A program made the position numbers and the translations under genes. Under the pieces are notes generated by a model, which did not search any database, had not been told where the DNA came from, and saw only the letters and a program-made list of their open reading frames with translations. Below, piece after piece: positions 52,679-55,044 of a stretch of 55,044 nucleotides of DNA. Numbering within the stretch: position 1 is the stretch's first letter; each line of letters begins with the position of its first letter. Origin of the DNA: Chloroflexota bacterium (GTDB lineage Bacteria > Chloroflexota > Anaerolineae > Aggregatilineales > Phototrophicaceae); NCBI GenBank assembly GCA_028875245.1, contig JAPPEU010000044.1, positions 1 through 55,044 of the forward strand, written 5' to 3'.

Positions 52679-52936
52679 ATGTACAAAGCCGAACGCGCCG
52701 CGGAAATCGCCGCGGCCCAGGCTCGATATGATGAGCAGCTGCTGCGCTATCCCAACGTTGTCGGGACGGGCATCGGTTACCGTCAGCGCGCTGGCCGGCC
52801 GACTGACGAGTTATGCCTTGTTGTGATGGTCAGTCAAAAGCTCAAACGGGAGGAACTGGCGCCTGGAACAATCCTGCCGCGCGCGCTGGATGGACTGCCG
52901 ATCGATGTCATTGAAACCGGCGACTTCGCTGTTTAG
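52679..52936 (+). CDS. Stand-alone copy of the Nal1-like N-terminal domain
   Basis: This is an 85-aa protein in which about 65 residues (LLRYPNVVGTGIGYR to IDVIETG) align without gaps with residues about 22-86 of the protease at 47500-48582. I count 23 identities, including VVG, IG, R, TD, L, the VxxxV strand, K, P, G, DV, E and G. It is soluble and has no catalytic motif. ATG 52679 begins 34 bp after the SH3b gene, probably in the same operon. The open frame extends upstream, but that extension overlaps the previous gene. Function unknown. Confidence 0.7.
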   Translation: MYKAERAAEIAAAQARYDEQLLRYPNVVGTGIGYRQRAGRPTDELCLVVMVSQKLKREELAPGTILPRALDGLPIDVIETGDFAV

Positions 52937-52954
52937 CCCGGGCGGCGCTCTCGT

Positions 52955-53728
52955 CTACCAGGATGTATAACCGCCATCGACGACCAGGTTAGTGCCTGTC
53001 GTAAAACTGGCGCCCGGCGACGCCAAATAAAAGATGGCCTGGGCGATCTCTTCTGGCACTCCGATGCGCCCTTGCGGCGTCATCGCCAGCCAGGTGGGCC
53101 GCCAGTCATCGTTGCTGAAGCCCTCCAGGGTCATATCGGTGCCGATATAACCGGGCGAGACGCAGTTGACGCGCAGGCCGCGGCCAGCCCATTCCCCCGC
53201 CAGCGATTTGGTGAGCAGAATCACGCCCGCCTTGGCCGCGTTGTAGTGCGCCTGTGGCTGTGGCGTGTTTGAAATCATGCCCGACATTGACGCCACGTTC
53301 ACGATGGCGCCGCTGCCGCGCTCCAGCATGTGACGGCCGATGGCGCGGCAGCACCAGAACACGCCGTTGAGATTGACCGCCATCATGTTGAGCCAATCTT
53401 CATCGCTGCAATCCTCGGCATTAACCGCCTGCGCGATACCGGCGTTGCAGACCAGAATGTCAATGTTCGGGAAAGCGGCCAGCGCCTTCGCCGCCATCGC
53501 GTCGACGCTGGCGGAATCTCGCACATCCACTTCCACAAACATGGACCTTCGCCCCATGCCCTCGATTTCGGCCGCCGCCCCCTCGCCGTTTTCCGCAATG
53601 TACTCGGCGATGACGACATCGGCGCCGGCAGCGGCAAATCGACGCGCGGTCGCCAGGCCGATTCCCCGACCGGCGCCCGTGATCAGCGCCGTTTGCCCGC
53701 TCAAATCAAAGTCAGAATTGCTCATCAT
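52955..53728 (-). CDS. Short-chain dehydrogenase/reductase
   Basis: This 257-aa classical SDR has the NAD(P) loop TGAGRGIGLA, CNAGIAQ and catalytic Ser in NVASMSG. YNAAKAG carries the catalytic Tyr and Lys (YxxxK as YNAAK), and the late motif is NCVSPGYIGTDMT. It oxidises or reduces an alcohol or carbonyl. The substrate cannot be told. Its promoter region is shared with the end of moaA, 55 bp upstream on the same strand. Confidence 0.93.
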   Translation of the reverse strand: MMSNSDFDLSGQTALITGAGRGIGLATARRFAAAGADVVIAEYIAENGEGAAAEIEGMGRRSMFVEVDVRDSASVDAMAAKALAAFPNIDILVCNAGIAQAVNAEDCSDEDWLNMMAVNLNGVFWCCRAIGRHMLERGSGAIVNVASMSGMISNTPQPQAHYNAAKAGVILLTKSLAGEWAGRGLRVNCVSPGYIGTDMTLEGFSNDDWRPTWLAMTPQGRIGVPEEIAQAIFYLASPGASFTTGTNLVVDGGYTSW

Positions 53729-53783
53729 TTTCCTCGCAAGGTGATTCGACCGAATGCATGACCGCGACTATACCACAAGCGCT

Positions 53784-54803
53784 CTAACCGCCGATGTGAT
53801 ACATCTCGACTTTCTTGCGGCGGGCGCGCACATCCGGCGTCAAGGAACTGCGTATCTCCGAGTAGCGGTCGATGCGATCGCCCCATGCGCCGCGGATGAT
53901 GGCTTCGAGCGCTTCATCGCTGGCGCCGCCCCGCAGCGGATCGCGCAGGTTGATGCCTTCTGTGGCGAAGAGGCAGGTGAAAATCTGGCCTTCAGGTGAA
54001 AGGCGCATGCGCGTGCAGGAGCCGCAGAATGGCTGCGTTACGGAGCTAATCAGACCGATTTCGCCCCCGCCATCGGCGTAGTGGTAACGGCGCGCGACCT
54101 CGCCGAAGTAATTGCCGCTGCCCGGCTCCAGCGGCATCTCGTCATTGATTATCGCGACGATATCGGCGGCGGGCAAAACTTGCTCCATCTTCCAGTCGTT
54201 CATATTGCCGACGTCCATGTATTCGATGAAGCGCAGGATATGCCCGCGATCCTTGAAGAAGCGCGCCAGCTCGACCAAAGTATGGTCATTAACCCCGCGC
54301 TGAACCACCGCATTGATCTTCAAGGGCGAGAAACCGGCCGCCTCCGCCGCATAGATGCCCTCGAGCACCTTGTCAACGCCGGAGCGCCCGCCGTTCATCT
54401 GGCGGAATATCTCATCGTCGAGCGTGTCCAGGCTGATCGTCAGACGGCGCAGGCCGGCCGCCTTCAAGGCGTCGATCTTCTCCGGCAGGAGGAAGGCGTT
54501 ACTTGTCATCGCCAGATCATCAACGCCCTCAAGCGCGCTGAGCATCGCCACCAGCTTTTCGATGTCGCGGCGCAGCAGCGGCTCGCCCCCGGTCAAACGA
54601 ACCTTGACCGCGCCCAGCCCCAGGATGATGCGCGTCAGCCGCGTGATCTCTTCGAAGGACAGCAAATGCGGCTTGGGTAAGAACTGATAGCGTTCATTGA
54701 AAATCTCCGCCGGCATGCAATAGGGGCAGCGGAAATTGCAGCGATCGGTCACCGAGATTCGCAGGTCGCGCAGCGGTCGTTCGAATTTGTCGTGAAGATT
54801 CAT
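53784..54803 (-). CDS. moaA: GTP 3',8-cyclase MoaA
   Basis: This radical-SAM enzyme converts GTP to 3',8-cyclo-GTP in the first step of molybdenum cofactor synthesis. Cys 22, 26 and 29 of RCNFRCPYC bind the SAM-side cluster. The C-terminal cluster site is PFCGSCTRMRLSPEGQIFTC, and the protein ends in Gly-Gly as in true MoaA. The length (339 aa) is typical. No other moa gene is in the window, so the rest of the pathway must be elsewhere. Confidence 0.96.
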   Translation of the reverse strand: MNLHDKFERPLRDLRISVTDRCNFRCPYCMPAEIFNERYQFLPKPHLLSFEEITRLTRIILGLGAVKVRLTGGEPLLRRDIEKLVAMLSALEGVDDLAMTSNAFLLPEKIDALKAAGLRRLTISLDTLDDEIFRQMNGGRSGVDKVLEGIYAAEAAGFSPLKINAVVQRGVNDHTLVELARFFKDRGHILRFIEYMDVGNMNDWKMEQVLPAADIVAIINDEMPLEPGSGNYFGEVARRYHYADGGGEIGLISSVTQPFCGSCTRMRLSPEGQIFTCLFATEGINLRDPLRGGASDEALEAIIRGAWGDRIDRYSEIRSSLTPDVRARRKKVEMYHIGG

Positions 54804-54835
54804 GGTTCCATGTCGAAGCCGTCAATTGACAAATC

Positions 54836-54864
54836 AGTGTAGCGAGGCGCCAGGCCTTTCGCAA
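54836..54864 (-). promoter_or_regulatory. Promoter of moaA
   Basis: On the minus strand TTGCGA (54859-54864) and TACACT (54836-54841) are 17 nt apart, 32 nt before the moaA ATG. The spacer holds the near-palindrome AGGCCTGGCGCCT, a possible operator. The rest of the gap to the window end (to 55044) shows nothing else I can support. Confidence 0.5.
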
Positions 54865-55044
54865 GGCTTGCGATTTTGGGTAGTGTTGGCCAGGCGGCAT
54901 CCGTCGAAAGTATAGCTTGTGTTTCTTAGAATCGTATATGCGCGCTATCACGTCGCCCGAAGACGCTTTCGCTGCGGCGGGAAACCCAATGGTGTCTGTT
55001 GAAAAACAGCCTTAAATGAAGTTAGTTGCCAGAAATCGGACAGC

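Overview
The window looks like chromosome from a member of the Chloroflexota, probably Anaerolineae-like. This is an inference. It rests on GC-rich DNA, many GTG and TTG starts, a membrane-anchored protein with a long Thr/Pro-rich stalk ending in an SH3b domain, a CapA-type protein of the kind common in that phylum, and the mix of housekeeping genes. I saw no rRNA, tRNA, CRISPR array, transposase or prophage.

Layout. 230-11392 (minus strand) is a cell-shape and division block. An upstream operon holds mreB, mreC, mreD, a class B penicillin-binding protein and an unknown polytopic membrane protein. It is followed by minC-minD-minE, rodA and gltX. Together these place and drive lateral wall synthesis and division-site selection in a rod or filament. 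11592-23593 (plus) holds tilS, an atypical response regulator, an esterase-CapA fusion, a Clp-type AAA+ protein with a degenerate first ATPase ring, a phosphohexomutase, a methyltransferase, and a membrane/secreted protein pair. 23670-28096 (minus) holds a secreted clan GH-A glycosidase-like protein, a soluble GAF-PAS histidine kinase and a ROK kinase. 28146-36879 holds mutS with a sulfotransferase, a YqhQ/DUF1385 protein, recJ, fmt and a MATE transporter.

36880-37333 is the longest stretch without a conventional gene. It contains a 33-codon small ORF and then a compact stand-alone transcription unit. That unit has a consensus promoter, a Shine-Dalgarno perfectly complementary to the 16S tail over 13 nt, a 9-codon ORF, mutually exclusive hairpins, and a strong intrinsic terminator. 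It has the anatomy of a ribosome-sensing attenuator, but no plus-strand gene follows it. I regard it as the most interesting element here.

37334-40026 (minus) is a dnaJ-htrA-acetyltransferase operon for protein quality control. 40252-47375 (plus) holds a DtxR/MntR-type regulator, a Nudix hydrolase, a second atypical response regulator, a tight cluster of nitrilase-type amidase, FRG-domain protein (A+T-rich, probably transferred) and amidohydrolase, and a prohibitin-like protein. 47500-54803 holds a Nal1-like serine protease, a threonine synthase-like enzyme, a small conserved protein, the Thr/Pro-stalk SH3b protein, a small protein related to the N-terminal domain of the Nal1-like protease, an SDR dehydrogenase and moaA.

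A recurrent theme is regulators and machines with substituted catalytic residues. Two response regulators lack the phospho-acceptor Asp, the Clp protein has a dead-looking first ring, the ROK kinase lacks its zinc motif, and the amidohydrolase lacks the usual first HxH.
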